From Darksidea phi (Eukaryota; Ascomycota; Dothideomycetes; Pleosporales; Lentitheciaceae), in NCBI GenBank assembly GCA_030770425.1, contig JASJFT010000047.1:124001-188000 (forward strand): a stretch of DNA of 64,000 nt. Reading direction: 5' to 3'. Below, piece after piece: positions 1 to 12,800 of this stretch. The position numbers and the translations under genes were made by a program. The notes under the pieces were generated by a model, which did not search any database, was not told the DNA's origin, and saw nothing but the letters and a program-made list of their open reading frames with translations. Numbering within the stretch: position 1 is the first letter of the stretch; each line of letters begins with the position of its first letter.

Positions 1-1534
1 GCATACGTGTATGAGATTGAGAGGATGCACAAGGAATTTGGTGAGTATTTCAATCATCAGTCCACACCTCAAGCTCACCAATTACCCAAAAAGGTCCCAT
101 CGTTCGTATCAACCCGTATGAGCTCAGCGTTAATGACACCGACTTGGGCTTTATGAATAGGCTCTATCCCTCTGTCGGGAAAGAGGTCGATAAGTTCTGG
201 TGGTCAGCGGGCATGTTTGGGAATAACAATATGACCTTCGGAACCATCCCGCACCATCTCCATAAGATGCGCCGTGCCGCCTTTGGAAAGTTCTTCTCCG
301 CCGCCTACATCCGCCGCCTCGAGCCTGTTCTCAAGAATCTGGTCAATTCGATGGTCGGCAAGATCGCTGAGGGGATTGAAGCTGGCAAGCAGGTCAATCT
401 GGTGCATGCGTACTCTGCTCTTACTCAGGATGTCATCACCGAGTATTGCTTTTCCAGCAGTCGTAATGTCCTTGAAAAGGAAAACTTTGCTCCCCATTGG
501 TACGAGTGGATGCAAGTTCATTGCACCTTTACCCCTATGTAAGTCTTCGGCATTGGCTAGTTATGAGGGCTTCAGATGGCACTTCAGCAACCGCTGTATT
601 AAACATCTACTTACCGTTCCTCAGTATCAAGCAATTTCCAAAGATGATCCCCCTGCTAAACAAGCTGCCTGACTGGTGGGTCAAGGCGACCAATGACGCC
701 GTCTGGCTCATTCGCGTCCAAGAGGCCGAATATCTCCAGCAGACCCGCAACGTGATCGATGGCGGCGACAAAGACAAAACATCGCACATCACCATCTTCC
801 ATGAGATTCTCAACGAGCCCAGTCTGCCACCCGACCAAAGGACGGAAGAGCGTATGATGGCCGAAGCCGAGTCGCTCGTAGGCGCGGGCACGCTGACATC
901 GGCGCACATGCTGGCTCTGACGAGCTACTTCATTCTCGCCAATCCGGAAATTCTCAAGAACCTCCTTGCAGAACTGGAGACGGTGATGCCGGACCCCACG
1001 TCCTCGCCGAGCCAGCAGGTCTTCGAGTCGCTGCCCTACCTCAACGCCGTCATGGACGAGGGCTTCCGCCTCAGCTACGGCTCCATGCATCGCCTATCAC
1101 GCTCGCACCCCAAGGACAGCCTCAAGTTCCGCGACTGGACCATCCCGCCCGGCACCCCTGTCGGCTTCTCCGCCTACCTCATCCACCTCAACCCTGACAT
1201 CTTCCCGGAGCCGCGCGCCTTCAAGCCACAGCGCTGGCTCGACCTCGAACCAAAGGAGCGCCAGCGCTTGCGCTCCTACCTGAACAACTTTGGCCGTGGA
1301 ACCAGGCAGTGCGTCGGTATGCGCTTGGCGTATGCTGAGCTCTATTTGACTCTTGGATACCTGTTCAGACGCGTAGGTCATCGCCTGCAGTTGTACGATA
1401 CTGATTATGACCGCGACATTGCGTACGTGCAAGACTACTTCATCCCGGCACCGAGCAAGCGGAGCAGAGGTTGCCGCGTAGTTGAGAAGCAGGACGCGGA
1501 CAGGAACGGCCACGCGAACAGCTTGGCGCACTAA
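1..1534 (+). CDS. Cytochrome P450, 5' end outside window
   Basis: Rebuilt as join(<1..40, 94..511, 568..1534), 475 codons inside the window; the phases close. It is a heme monooxygenase, and in fungi such P450s are ER-anchored and oxidise lipids, terpenes or xenobiotics. Visible landmarks are the I-helix motif AGTLT (about 895), the K-helix ExxR as EGFR (about 1060), a PERF-like segment around FKPQRW, and the heme-ligand loop FGRGTRQCVG (about 1290-1320) with the axial Cys. Intron 2 (512..567) has a GC donor (GCAAGT) and an AG acceptor; this is the only choice found that joins EWM to ASDGTS in frame with a normal length. The sequence style resembles trichodiene-oxygenase-like (CYP58-type) fungal P450s, but the substrate cannot be read from the sequence. 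The membrane anchor lies upstream of the window. Confidence 0.93.
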
Positions 1535-1800
1535 GCGAGACTGGGGATATTAATATGATTTGATAATTGAGAGGCGATGATATGAGGTGATTTGTGCGGG
1601 TGCAGGAAAAGCTCGTTGCACATCATATGTTCAGACACAGAACGGTTCTACGAGCGAAGATTCACATATACACAGATTATCGTGCTCTAAACTTTACTAC
1701 AACATTTCCTAATAGGCCGTGCATCCCCACCAAAAGCTGCTGCCTGTTTGCCTCAGGATTCTGTCCTTACGAAAAGCCTATAGAAGCAAAACCTGCGCGC
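1535..1800. other. Intergenic, 3' side of the P450
   Basis: No supported gene. It separates the P450 stop from the LINE remnant. Short open frames here have no recognisable protein features. Confidence 0.6.
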
Positions 1801-2990
1801 TTAAACGTCGACATCCACGCTTCGGCGGATTGAATGGGATACCTTTTCCCCCCTCAGCCAACCACCATCCGTCAAGAAACCGAAGCAAATATCATACCAA
1901 TCGACAATGCGCGTGATCTCCGAAAGGGCCAAGAAACCGCCTCTTTGGCACTTGAAGCACTGCTTCAGTCGGCACTGTCTCTCGGATCGTTCGCACTGGA
2001 AGACCTCACCTTGCCAAATAAGACCCCCGTCTATGATCTTGTTGGCATCCTCTGGCTTGGTGAACTCAATGATGATGGTGGATGTGTATGCCGTGTGCAA
2101 GAATCCCGTACGTCGGAATCCGTGCTGTGGCCCCATTCCCGATCAGGTGTGTCCAGTCGTCCGCGAACTGCTTCAGGGCTTCTACTTCGTTGCTGTTGGC
2201 TGTTTTGATGCTTAGGTCTCCGCTCTTTAGCTGATTGGAGGAGACAATCTTTACGTATGCTATGTTTTCGTTTCCGCTTTGCGCAATGGCTCGTTCCACA
2301 TGGGCTTTTAGATTACGTGGGTTCATCGCTCGTAGACTTTGTATGGTGAGCGGGACTCTAATGTTCACGATAACTTCACGTTGCGTCTGCATTAATGGCG
2401 CTCTGAGGCTTTGCGTATTATGTGTTCCTGCTAGTATGGGCCCCCGACCCACCACGACAGCATAGGTGGTCGCTCCGTTCATCTGGCTCTGCAGTCCTTT
2501 GTTTTTAATCTCCCTTGTCATTTCCATGATTGCTTTGCCCACTTCCGATGCCTCCCCGGCAGCTGTCCTTGCTTCCTCTCCAGTGTTGGTGTTCTACTGT
2601 ATGCTCGCGGCGGACTGGCGGACAGCCTCTGTCGTATTCTTGAGCTCGTTTTTGATGTCGTTCAGCGTCTGCGTAGTGCTCTCCGCTGCAGCCTTGATTT
2701 CGGTTTGTGCCATTCTGAGGGAGTCGCATACCGTGTTTAGGTCGGGGGTGTGCTGTATTTTCAGGATGAAGGTCAATGTGCCATGGGCGATGGTCTTCAC
2801 GAGGCCTACCGGCACAGGCTGGTTGTTGGTGCGTTCGATGCATTGCCCGCCAGTGACGAGGGGTGCGTATGGGTACTGACGAAGGTTGACGAGCTCGTTG
2901 AAGCGCTTGGTGGAGTCCAAGGCAACATATCCGCGCCGGTTAAGGCAAAGCTTTGAGTGTGCGAGGGAAAACAAACACCTCACTAGATAT
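1801..2990 (-). mobile_element. Decayed non-LTR retrotransposon (Tad1-like LINE), ORF1 only
   Basis: Three minus-strand frames in the order expected for a fungal LINE ORF1 (gag-like) protein, broken by stops and frameshifts. 2983..2594 gives the N-terminal part with a helical region (ending near AVRQSAASIQ, stop). 2542..2066 gives the central part, with the typical alternation of REVIVNIRVP, AHVERAIAQSG and SGDLSIKTANSNEVEALKQF. 2136..1801 continues with EFTKPEDANKIIDGGLIWQG and a CxxC zinc-knuckle start (QCFKCQRGG), after which the knuckle is lost. In this family ORF1 binds element RNA, and ORF2 (endonuclease/reverse transcriptase) should follow; it is absent because the P450 begins at once. 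The element is dead. The LINE ORF1 assignment is strong; the clade name Tad1 is from memory of similar fungal elements. Confidence 0.75.
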
Positions 2991-4671
2991 CCAACGGCTA
3001 CAAAGATAGCTTTCTACTGCCAGCATTGTCAGGTTTCGGCCTACAGAGCGACAAATCGATAGACAGGATAGCAACTTCTTTCAATCAAGACCAACAGATA
3101 GTGATAATTGAATGATGTAGGCTCGAGTTAAAACTGCAATTTGTATCATCTCCCTCCCCCCAACTCACTCAACCCTAGCTAATCATCACCATGCCACTGG
3201 GGCGAGGCCGGGCCCCAACTTTGACCGGATATGAGGGTTTCACGCGTCGGAGACAATGAATGACGGTTAGCATTGGATGCAAGGCATGAATACAAGTTAT
3301 GGTGCGCGAGTCCAAAGAATGACGGGAATAGCAACGAAAGATTACGAATTAACAGAGATGATTATTGCTGAGAATTTATTGACCTGTCGTTCGGGTGATA
3401 ACTAGACACGTGAGCTTTTTGTTAGCGGTGTCAAGGACGCGATTCGAAGTCAGCTGAATGTGATTCGCAGTGGATTAGATAGGGCAGCCGTCTTTGCGCA
3501 GAAAGCGCGACTAGCCCGATCAACAGAAATATATTTACTGGTCGACAATATTTCGCCCGCCACAGCGTTGAAATATAGTTTCGGATATTCTTTGTGGCAT
3601 GGTTTTGCGTGTTGGGCGACGGGTTTGAGGTTGAGATAGATGTTTGAGGCCAACTGCTCGGCGGCCGAATGTCTCGTCAGTAAGCCACTGAGGCGGTAAA
3701 GAGCGTTGTCTTTCCGTCGCAAGTAGTGAGCAGGAGCATTGGAGAAGGTTTAGGGAGTTGAGCGAAGGCTCATACTACGTAGTACAGCGATGTGAATGTG
3801 GACGGTGTTGTAGAAGTTTGAAGGTTGACGCGAGATGATCCAGGGACCTGTTATCAGCCTTGGCATCCAACAACACGCAGACGTGGCAACCGCCCGGTAC
3901 CCCTCCAAGCGCTCGCATGATCAAGCTGTGTTTGAGCGCCTACACGCCCCACCGCCGTGTAAACAAAGTCCCGAGACCGGCCATGATGGTACGCTCCCCA
4001 TTGTCAAGCACCAACGGGTGCTGCGCAGCATCTACACCACCTCGCAACGATTGAACGCCGCGGTACGCAATACGGCTGCGGTCTCACCGACACGCCGATC
4101 GACGAGAGAGAGATGCCGAAGAAGGATGCGTTGCTAGCGAAGCAAGTGGTGGAAGCGACATAACGAAACGGGCGACCGAAAGAGGTCGACACGGATGCAC
4201 AACGAAGCGCGGCTAATGCGTCCTCCCAGGGTGCACCTTCGTTTGCGGTGGCTGCGAAAGCTGTCTCGAGGAGACGCTCCCAGACTTCCACAATGCCAGT
4301 GTAAGTGCGGCGGTACACGTTTAGTAGGAATACTTCGCACTTGCTTACGATCGAATGTGTTTCCGCTACATTGTCGCAGTGAGATGCGCCCAGCCGCATC
4401 CCTATCCACTTCCAGTCAACACCTCGCGCCATCTTCCTCCACCCTCCAAATCCCCTCTACAATTCTAGACCTCAATACCGAGAGGTTACTCTGCTAAACT
4501 TCAGCTAGACACAAGCCTTTGTACCTACTCCACGACCTCGTCGCTCGTCCTCGTCCTCGTCAGATCAACACCGTGCGTTAGCTCGCCACTTCGCGCTCCT
4601 AAAGAGGTCAGAATAGCCCCTCAGAGCCTTATTACAGACGATTCGCACATCTATTCAGATTTTCACTGCGG

Positions 4672-4815
4672 GAGTCCCTTTTACAAGGTCCACACGAGAT
4701 ACAGTAGAAGATGCGCACAATTCAGGTGCTTTACCCACACCTTCGACATGATAATAGCTGTATAGATCTTTACATCGGTCGAACGAGTGTTCATGGCCGA
4801 CGAGGCAAACACATC
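4672..4815. repeat. Dispersed repeat R1, copy 1
   Basis: Aligns by eye with 50163..50312. The shared order is: agtc(c/t)cttttacaaggtcc, then a(c/g)atacagtag, then gcaca, then gataatag(ag)ctgta(ta/ga)g, then ggtcg, then gttcatg and cgaggcaaa. A shorter relative of the middle block is at 39644..39700. Copies are diverged and carry no coding sequence that I can recognise, so this is probably an old transposon fragment. Confidence 0.6.
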
Positions 4816-6605
4816 AACATACAATCGGGCGAAGTTAGATAAATAGGCAGTAGATGCTGCGTGTGTAATGAAAGAATATGGCAATACCGAGGGAGCGCGT
4901 ACAGAATCAGCTTTCGCTCGATCATGTCACAGAGCCGATGCAAGCATTCTACATACACAGTACTCGCAAAAAGGACTACATTTTAAGGATAATGAGAACG
5001 ATGGCATCAAAGAGTTTCCAGCCCGCAGCCGAAACGGTAGGGTAGCAACGAAGTATTGCAACATAGGAAAGGAATAGGCGTTACTCTTGCAAATGCCATA
5101 ACTTTCGCTCATAGAAAAGCAATATGGCACTGGCAGTGGACCTTGCGTAGACATCAATATTGCGAGGGGGTTGTTGGAACACTGGATGAGTACCATAGAA
5201 GCGAAGGTATGGAATTTGGAAGAGCATTACCAGAGCGCAGACGGGCAGCGCTATTAAGTTGGGATCGCTAGGAGTTGACGAAGTGTGAGTTTTGGATTGC
5301 ACACTACTACAACTACAATTTACACTGCGTTGATTACTGGCAAAGCGCCATGACTATACCCTTAGCAAGGAAATTTGCCATGAATCCGTCAATCAAAACG
5401 TTCAATCGACTCATCTACACCCGCGTACTCGTACACTGCCGGCGGGCCTTGAGCTTGTTGTTGGCTTTTATGCCTGCTCATCACCTGGAATGGCCATCTA
5501 GCTTCCTTTTACCAGTTTTCCCGCTTGGTGCCGCTTGTGTGATATGTCTCATGTCTAATTTCTCGTTCTGGGCTTGGCTGAGTGCAATGTTTACGAGGTA
5601 TACCGTGATGGAAACAACGCCTATTGCCGAGGCGATAAGCGAGTATATTGTATAGAAACTGCTGATGATGCTCAGAGAGCATTGAATTTGAGCGAAGGAA
5701 GTACGGCGCTGTTGCCATCGCTTTTCGTTGAGGTTGTATCTGAGACGCAGTAGATGGTTTCGCGTATGGTGCCATTTGCGGTAGGAAAATACAACTTGCT
5801 ACATTTCTCAGCGCTAGATAAGAATGATACACATGTGTTGTAGAGGATTGGTAGCAAAGAAGCGTTGTTCAGTGTGATGAGGTGGCAGTGAGCAGGATCT
5901 GCGAAGGATTTTTAACGGCAGTTTGGGTTGTACTTCTCTTTCTCTTTCTCGGTCAGCTAGACATAGCGCTAAACAGAGAAAAATATTAGGCGCAGCAACT
6001 CTTGTACATGGTTAAATGAACAGAACAATGTGGCCGAATTCCTTTGCGCAAGATTCTCCCTCTGGTAAACTTAATCACTTCCTCCTCCTCCAATTCTCAC
6101 TCTAAAATACTCCCCGAGGCACCTACTCGATCCCAGATCCCGGATCCCGATCCCCACCTACAAATACTTCTCCCCCCCGACTCGTTAATCCACCGATCCG
6201 CCACTCCTTTCACTCAAAATCAGCAACAATAATCGCCCCACAGCATCATACCCCCTCTCATCCCAACAGCACCGCCCTCCCAAAGCCCATCAGCAAGACT
6301 TGTAATTTCTCAACTACGCCTAGCTCATGGGCTGAAGGCGAACCAGGGATCCTAGATTGTGCGCATGTACGTATGTACATGTACGGATTCAATTTCACTT
6401 AGCCTAATTATACGCACGCACGGATCATGATGTCTCTCTACCCGTGTTAGGAGGGCTACGCAAACTTCCTTCGCAAACAGTAGCAACAGTAGCAGAAGCA
6501 AGCTACGTTATAGTTCCACACGCAAAAGCCACGTCGTAATGGAAAGCTCTACTATTTACCATCCTTCAGCGCTTCGGGCCGAGAAGCCTGCAGACCAAAA
6601 TCGCC

Positions 6606-6640
6606 AATGAGACTCCCACTGTGCAAGTCCAAAATAAATA
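6606..6640 (-). repeat. Dispersed repeat R2, copy 1 (gene-family scrap)
   Basis: This 35-bp segment matches 27328..27362 with three differences. Read on the minus strand it encodes FILDLHSGSLIGDFG and stays open for about 20 further codons. The copy at 27328..27362 gives FIVDLHIGSLI, and the minus strand near 18406-18440 gives IVLDLHSGRLF. The shared peptide suggests fragments of one coding family scattered through the window. I do not recognise the family. Confidence 0.5.
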
Positions 6641-9600
6641 CAGTCCGCGGCCACTAGCTAACCATCCTCGACATCAAAACTGCCGTCCCAAAAGGCGCGA
6701 AACAGCGGATCTTTGATTCCGATACACCCTGTTGCATGTAACTTCAATATGGTCTTCTTAAGGTGGGGGAAACCGCTATAAATGTAGAAAGCTTGCACAG
6801 CTTTCTAAAACTAAGTCGAGCGGAATCATAACCCGTATATATCAACTTTCAATTCCACCGAATTATACTCTCTCACTGTCAACCTACCCCAACATAACTA
6901 GATTGACAATGCGCACATACATAAAAACAGGAAAACACGAAACGAAATAGCAAGCACACAAATTTAATATAAAGTTTCCGTATGCGAAGCAAGGACTTAT
7001 CGATGAAATGAAAAAATTTGAAAGAAAAATAAAATTCCTGCCATCTGTCTCTCATCAAGCTGTACGAATGAGTGAAGCGATAGCACTTCAAAGTGTTCAA
7101 GGTATTGCGCGGTACGAGAGGTATTCTTGGGAGTAGGAACTTGAATGTGGTTTGAGGAACTTCTGTATTTGTCCACTGATTAGATTGGTATGAAGGATAT
7201 TTCGGATAGTGCTTCTAGAGAATGGTACGGGCGCTTGGGGCTATGTGGTTAGCGTAGGCTGCTGCCTGAAAGGGTTTCTTCGCGCGCTTCCAAATTGTTG
7301 TACTCGCTTTATCAGAGTCGGATCCATCACAGCTGGCACTAACTCCGGTGCGAAACCACCAGTGACACGTTCATTCTACTACGTCAATCAGCTTGTAAAT
7401 CGCGCCTCGTCCTCTATCTTGCCTCCCGATCTCACTTTTTAGACATGATGCACATGATCAATGCAACCCAACTAGCCGCCCTCGCATTCCGCCTACGCCC
7501 CTATCTCCTCCCTTGCATCCTCTCGTCAAAAACGCACCTTACACATCACCTAATCAATTATCCCATTTTTGCATAAATAACCCGCACCCAACCTAGCGCC
7601 AACGCCGGCAGCGCGGTGCCGGGAACCCATCCGACCCGTGTTCTCAGATACGCCGTCCCAGCAAACCGGTTACCAGTCACCGCCCGACGCTCTGATTCCA
7701 AGATTCGAATGCATATCGCCTGAGATGCATGATCGAGAGGGCGGGATCTGGCAAGGGTCACTCGCTGTGGAGACTGAGCACGAACGACTGTGGCTGCAGC
7801 AAGCGCGAGATGGCGAACAAGATGAGTGGCTGGGCCTGGGCAGCTGAGATCGGATGTCTAAGCCAGAACCAGAAGAATGCGTGTCTAAATGGCGGTGTGG
7901 GAATACTAGATCTGAGCCTTTCCTTGTGGACGTCGCCACCGCGGAGGGTACTTGAGACGCTAAAAGAGGTATCTATGTATGGACGTAAGATCCGTGGAAC
8001 ACCATGCTAAATCACGGACAAGAGACCGTGGCATCGTAGAGACATTGACTCTACGTTGCGATAGTGCCTTGAATAGCTCTGACACATATTGACGTTGCCG
8101 TCTCCCGTGCTGGCGATCAGTGCACGTGGCCGTCATGTCATGGCCCTGCGATCATTCGTAATGGAGCGTGGGGAGGGCTTTGCGGGATGATACCCTGGAC
8201 AATCACTGCAAGATCTGGATGGTCCAAGGCGAACCCGAAAGTGTGGCGTAAACGTGGGATGCTTTGCGAGGTTGACTACGGAACCATCCGTTAGGGCGGC
8301 AATCCACTGCACCCCGTTCCTAGGAAGGAGTAAGCTGGCATCCGATATCGATGAATGCTTCATCTACCTCCAGATCGAAGCAAACTTAGAAGCGGGAATT
8401 GCCCAGAACTGCCGATTTCGGCATGCGCTGGTTGCCGACGCCACGACGATCTTGTCCCTCGGCGGCGCTGGAAGTATGCAGATAGGTGTCGCGGGCAACC
8501 CGAGACTTGTTGCCCTCTCCCGCGCCTTTTTCGCGAGAAAGCGTGACACAGCATAGGAGTCGAAGTCTTTCTCCAGTAGAGTTTGGACGTGGTCGTCGGC
8601 GATACGGCACCTGCTTGTCAATCGCGAGGCTCAAGCTAGTAACCGCCCATCCTTTCGCAAGCACGCGAGGTTAAGCGAAGACTGCCCACCAACCGTTAGT
8701 ACCATTGCTCGATCTAGACCATTCCAGAGCTCTTGCTCCGGAAATAAAACCACATGCCTCAGCACACGTCGCGAGCGGGCCTTTCCATTACGGTACAGAA
8801 GCATAAGAGATACCGATAGTACAAGTAGTTGCCGGGGAAAATGATGGTTCTACGACATGAGCATCAATAAAGCAAACCAAAAGTAGGAGGCTGAGCCGCA
8901 TCTCATCCCCAATCGTGTTCAACAAGAGCCAAACCTCACGAGCGAGAGGGTTGAAGGTTGGAGAGCCGGCGTTCTCAAAGAGCAGAAGTACCGATACCAA
9001 CCCCAATGTGCAGCTTGCTCAATACTCGTCCACAGGGCCGGAGCAGTTGTCCTTGATGTCCAAGGAAATATGGCTTTCGGATAACAGCAGCCACAGCTTC
9101 ATCTGGGGCGGCTCAGAGACATGCTTTCTTTTGGGCCCGTCATCCGGGGCAGCGGGACCGATACTCTAGCGTGTATACGACGAGCGGGGACTGCGGTCAG
9201 CCGAAGACGATAACGCGAGTGAAAATACAGGCTAGTGCCGTGCATAGTGAGAGAGGCCGGATGGCCTGGCAGGATTCCGGCTGTCATTGGCGTGAAGCAA
9301 TACGTGCTGGTAGCCGTACGTTCGTCGGCGACAAGTGACAGCCCGGCGTGAGCTCCTGGCGACGCCAATGGGGCGTTTGAAAAAGCAGGTAACGGGAGCG
9401 AGAGGGGTACAGGGTAGGAGAGGTACAGGGCAGGAGTGGTGGATGGGGATGGCAGGACTCGAGAATTGCTTTTTAGTCGCAGTTGGAGGAGCCGAGTGGC
9501 TGCTGATTCATCACATCAACAGAAAACGTGCGAGGGAGGTGGGACCAATTGGACGTGGCGAGCCGACAGGGGAGGAGCTATGACCGGCCCTTCTGGCGTC

Positions 9601-9812
9601 AAACTAAATTGGATGGTCATGCTGTAGCACGCTGATATTGCTTTTCTAATAAGCATCAGAAGCAAGATGCATCCCGCGTCTGCCACGCACTGTGATGTCG
9701 CTCAACAAGGAGAACCTTTGTAATGACGTCGACATGACAAAATGCAGCATCCGAAACATGGCTAGAGAGCATGGAAAACATACGTACACAGGAAAAACGA
9801 CATCTCGAGAGG

Positions 9813-12800
9813 CTACCCTGCTCCATTGTTGCCACCAAAGAAACGTCTCCACCCCTCAACCTCCATCTGGTCTGTATTGACCGTCGCACACTCATCGCTT
9901 GCGAAGCTTGGGTTGCAAGGCAGCGTATACTGCCACGGAGCCATCGGCATATCGTGCTGCGTATAAGTCATGGTAGTCTGTCCTCGTCCGGCTATGGGAT
10001 GCGAGTGGTTCAACGCAGGATCCAGGACGCTTGCAACTGGGATTGCGGGACGGGCCGCCCACGATGGGTGGACGTTCGGCTTCGGTTGCCCTGCTGTCCT
10101 TGATGCTGTAGCAAAATCGAGCTGTGTCTGGAGGGGCTGTGAGGTCGCGAAGCCCGCTATGATCCCTGTCTTGTCCATCTTTTCATCCCGTGTGCAATCT
10201 CCGCTAGCATTATGTGCATTCCGTGTCGCAAGGATCCCTGCCATCGGACCGTCATCCCATTGTCGCCGACAGTAAGGAGCTACAGGCGGGAGAACATTGT
10301 GATGCAGCGACGGATACGAGTGATGCCGCAAGTTGGGCGGGGGGAGCTGCTGCTGGCCTATCATTGTCTCCCGTCTCTGCTGTTCTAGACCTTGTGGCTG
10401 TGGCTGTTCTAGCGAGGGGTGACGCCCTCTATCAAATGTCGCGTACCGTGGTGGTGCCGATCCTAGGGCCGATCCGTGTCCATCCTGCACCTGTTCCGAG
10501 GATCGAGAAGCCGCTCGCACCGCTTCGATCGACCAGGGCTTCCGTTCCGTGTCCTCCCGCTTCTGGTCATGTTTCGGCTCTTCCTTAACTCGTATGTGCG
10601 TCTCAACATTGGAGCCCGGACTACTCTTCTCCAAGGCCCACGTCAACGGCGCAAAAGCTTGCGGAACAAAGGCTTGCAGTCCCGGATCCTCTAGCAACAG
10701 CATCCCCGTGTTCCCCATGACAGTATCGTGCATGCCTCTTGCTTGTATTACCTCACTTTTAGCAGCGCCCTGCATGCCGATGTCGCATCCCGACACTCTT
10801 GCACAAGTCATCGGTTGGATTATGGCGCTGGCCCGGAGCTGTTCCTTCATGCGTCCAAGCTCTGCGAGACCCCAGCTCACCCTTTTCACCGCTAGACTGG
10901 CGAGCTCATGCACTCCGTTGTTTTGAAGTTGCAGGAACACAGCATAAGCCTTCTCCACCTTCCCGATGCGACTCAGATCCCCTGTCTCCATTGCGTCGAG
11001 GAGGAGTAGCATGCAGGAGTTGAACGCTTGCTGGCCCATAGTCCAGCAGATCAGCGCTGCGGGAACGCGGCCATGGAAGAAGAGAAATGCGGTTAAAAGA
11101 TCTTCTGATGACGAAAGGACGAGTGCTCGACCCCGAAGCGAGGCTTTCGGCGACGCTGGTAAAGGGTGAGATGAGGTGACAGGGTTCACCGGATGGAAGT
11201 GCGATGGGGCCGTTTTCGCTATCGGTGATGGCTGATGTGACAAAGACTGTGTTGTCTGCTTGTCAAGGCGTTGACGGTTGAGTAGGATGAGATAGGTATG
11301 CGTTTTGCAGTAGAAAACTTGGGCGTGTAAGCGGACCTATGCAGATTGCTGGAAAAACTCGAGAGAAGACATACCAGCAGCCATGGCCCCGAGCGGCCAT
11401 TCCGGTATCTCTTTCCTCTCATCAAGCCATGACTCATTGAATTGGAGCGTCTCTGGCATCGTGTCCAACAACCCTTTGAGCAAATCTGTGAACTCGTCAA
11501 TCTTTTCGTTTGTTAAACCGTCACTGCTCAAAATCTGTCTTGCTAGGAGAGTAAAATGATTCACAAACTCGCCAAATCGCAGCATCATAGGGTCTGTCGT
11601 AAGCTCAACGGGTGGAGGGCAGTCGCCAATTCCACTTATGCCAAGCGGCCTACCCAAAGTCATGGAATAGTCCTGATCCATGTACAACAACCACCACCAC
11701 AACGTCTGTCGTATAGAAAACTCTCTTTGGGTAGGCGGTGCTGGGTCAAGGTACTTGGGATGTCGATGCAGCCCGATGGAATGAGCCAGACGAATAGTCG
11801 TTCCGAATAATGTCCATGCATCCAGAAACCGGCCGCTGTTCGTCAAAAATGGTCCGATCATGATGAGTGCCTGTATACCAAGTAATGTTGGTTTGTGCAT
11901 AAATGAAGCCATCCGCAGTGCTTGCATAGCTGCGGCAACTATACAAACCGTTAGGGTGGACGAGGACGAGAAGCACTTCGGCAAAACTGACTGTAAACAT
12001 TTCCCTTTAGCATTTCTTCCCTCATTCTTCCTGCTTTCCATTGCCCACCGGACTTGTCCCACGCGGAGTGTTGAGCACCTAACGCCAGGGCTGCGAAAAG
12101 CAATGCCAGCATATCGGGACACACTTTGGCATTATGGCGAGCGTCGGAAAGAAAACGTTCGACTTCGCTCCTCGTAATCTCCATAGGGACATGCGGAAAT
12201 GCACATATGTGAACGCGCTTCTCGAAGAAATCGAGATACTCCAACAGCTCCGCTCTGCTGGGGAGACAGCTAAGCAACTCCGGGATACACTCGTCTGGGG
12301 TTGCTTTGAAGAGCGTAGCAAATGGATGAGGTGGAGGGCCTTTAGTCGTATACATCTCAGGGCCTCGGGGCATGAGATGCGCAAGAGACTGCATTGACAT
12401 TGGCGCGAGGTTGATACTGGCCCACTAGCCGGCATGAGCGACGTACGTCGGGACGCGGGAACTGCTTACATCTACAACAACATTGGCAAGCCCTGGGCTG
12501 CCAAAATAGATACTGTCAGACCGTTCGGAGCCGTGGCAACGCCGTTGCCTCGCCGTACGACGTTTCTGAGCTGCGCTGGCTAGTCGCTCCCCAAGCGGCG
12601 AATCTGGCAAAGCCGCGGGACGTGATCCATCATCTTCAATAGGGATCCCGCAGGCGCGCAGGCGTTCCTTGAGGCGAAGGTTTTCGGCACGAACCTTACG
12701 AAGCTCGTAAGACTGCTGGATGGGCGCATAGTCGCCCCCCTCTGCGATGAAGTGGCAGTCCTTGGGTGCTCCCCGGGCGCAGCATGCTGTGCACGGTTTT

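Larger units (their letters stand above)
2991..9812. other. Gene-poor stretch of 6.8 kb
   Basis: I found no gene whose frame, splicing and protein features agree. Many 60-140 codon frames exist on both strands but look like chance. Recognisable content is limited to two repeat scraps (about 4672-4815 and 6606-6640), a C/T-rich low-complexity run near 6060-6240, and minus-strand peptides that may be gene scraps (5672-5857, including LYFPTANGTIRE; 8788-9006, rich in leucine and possibly membrane-spanning). The area 6400-7150 is visibly AT-rich. It reads like old repeat-derived or degraded DNA between the LINE remnant and the Zn2Cys6 gene. Confidence 0.5.

Noticed and set aside
656..1531. Two 144-codon minus-strand frames under the P450
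   Set aside because: They are antisense shadows of the GC-rich coding exon and have no recognisable protein features.
4004..4432. 142-codon minus-strand frame in the gene-poor stretch
   Set aside because: Composition rich in R, C and W, no motif, no start or splice context; probably chance.
5672..5857. Minus-strand peptide with LYFPTANGTIRE
   Set aside because: Looks protein-like but I could not extend it by splicing to a gene; left as a possible relic.
8254..8556. 100-codon plus-strand frame and overlapping minus frames
   Set aside because: Several overlapping frames on both strands of similar length, none with a recognisable domain.
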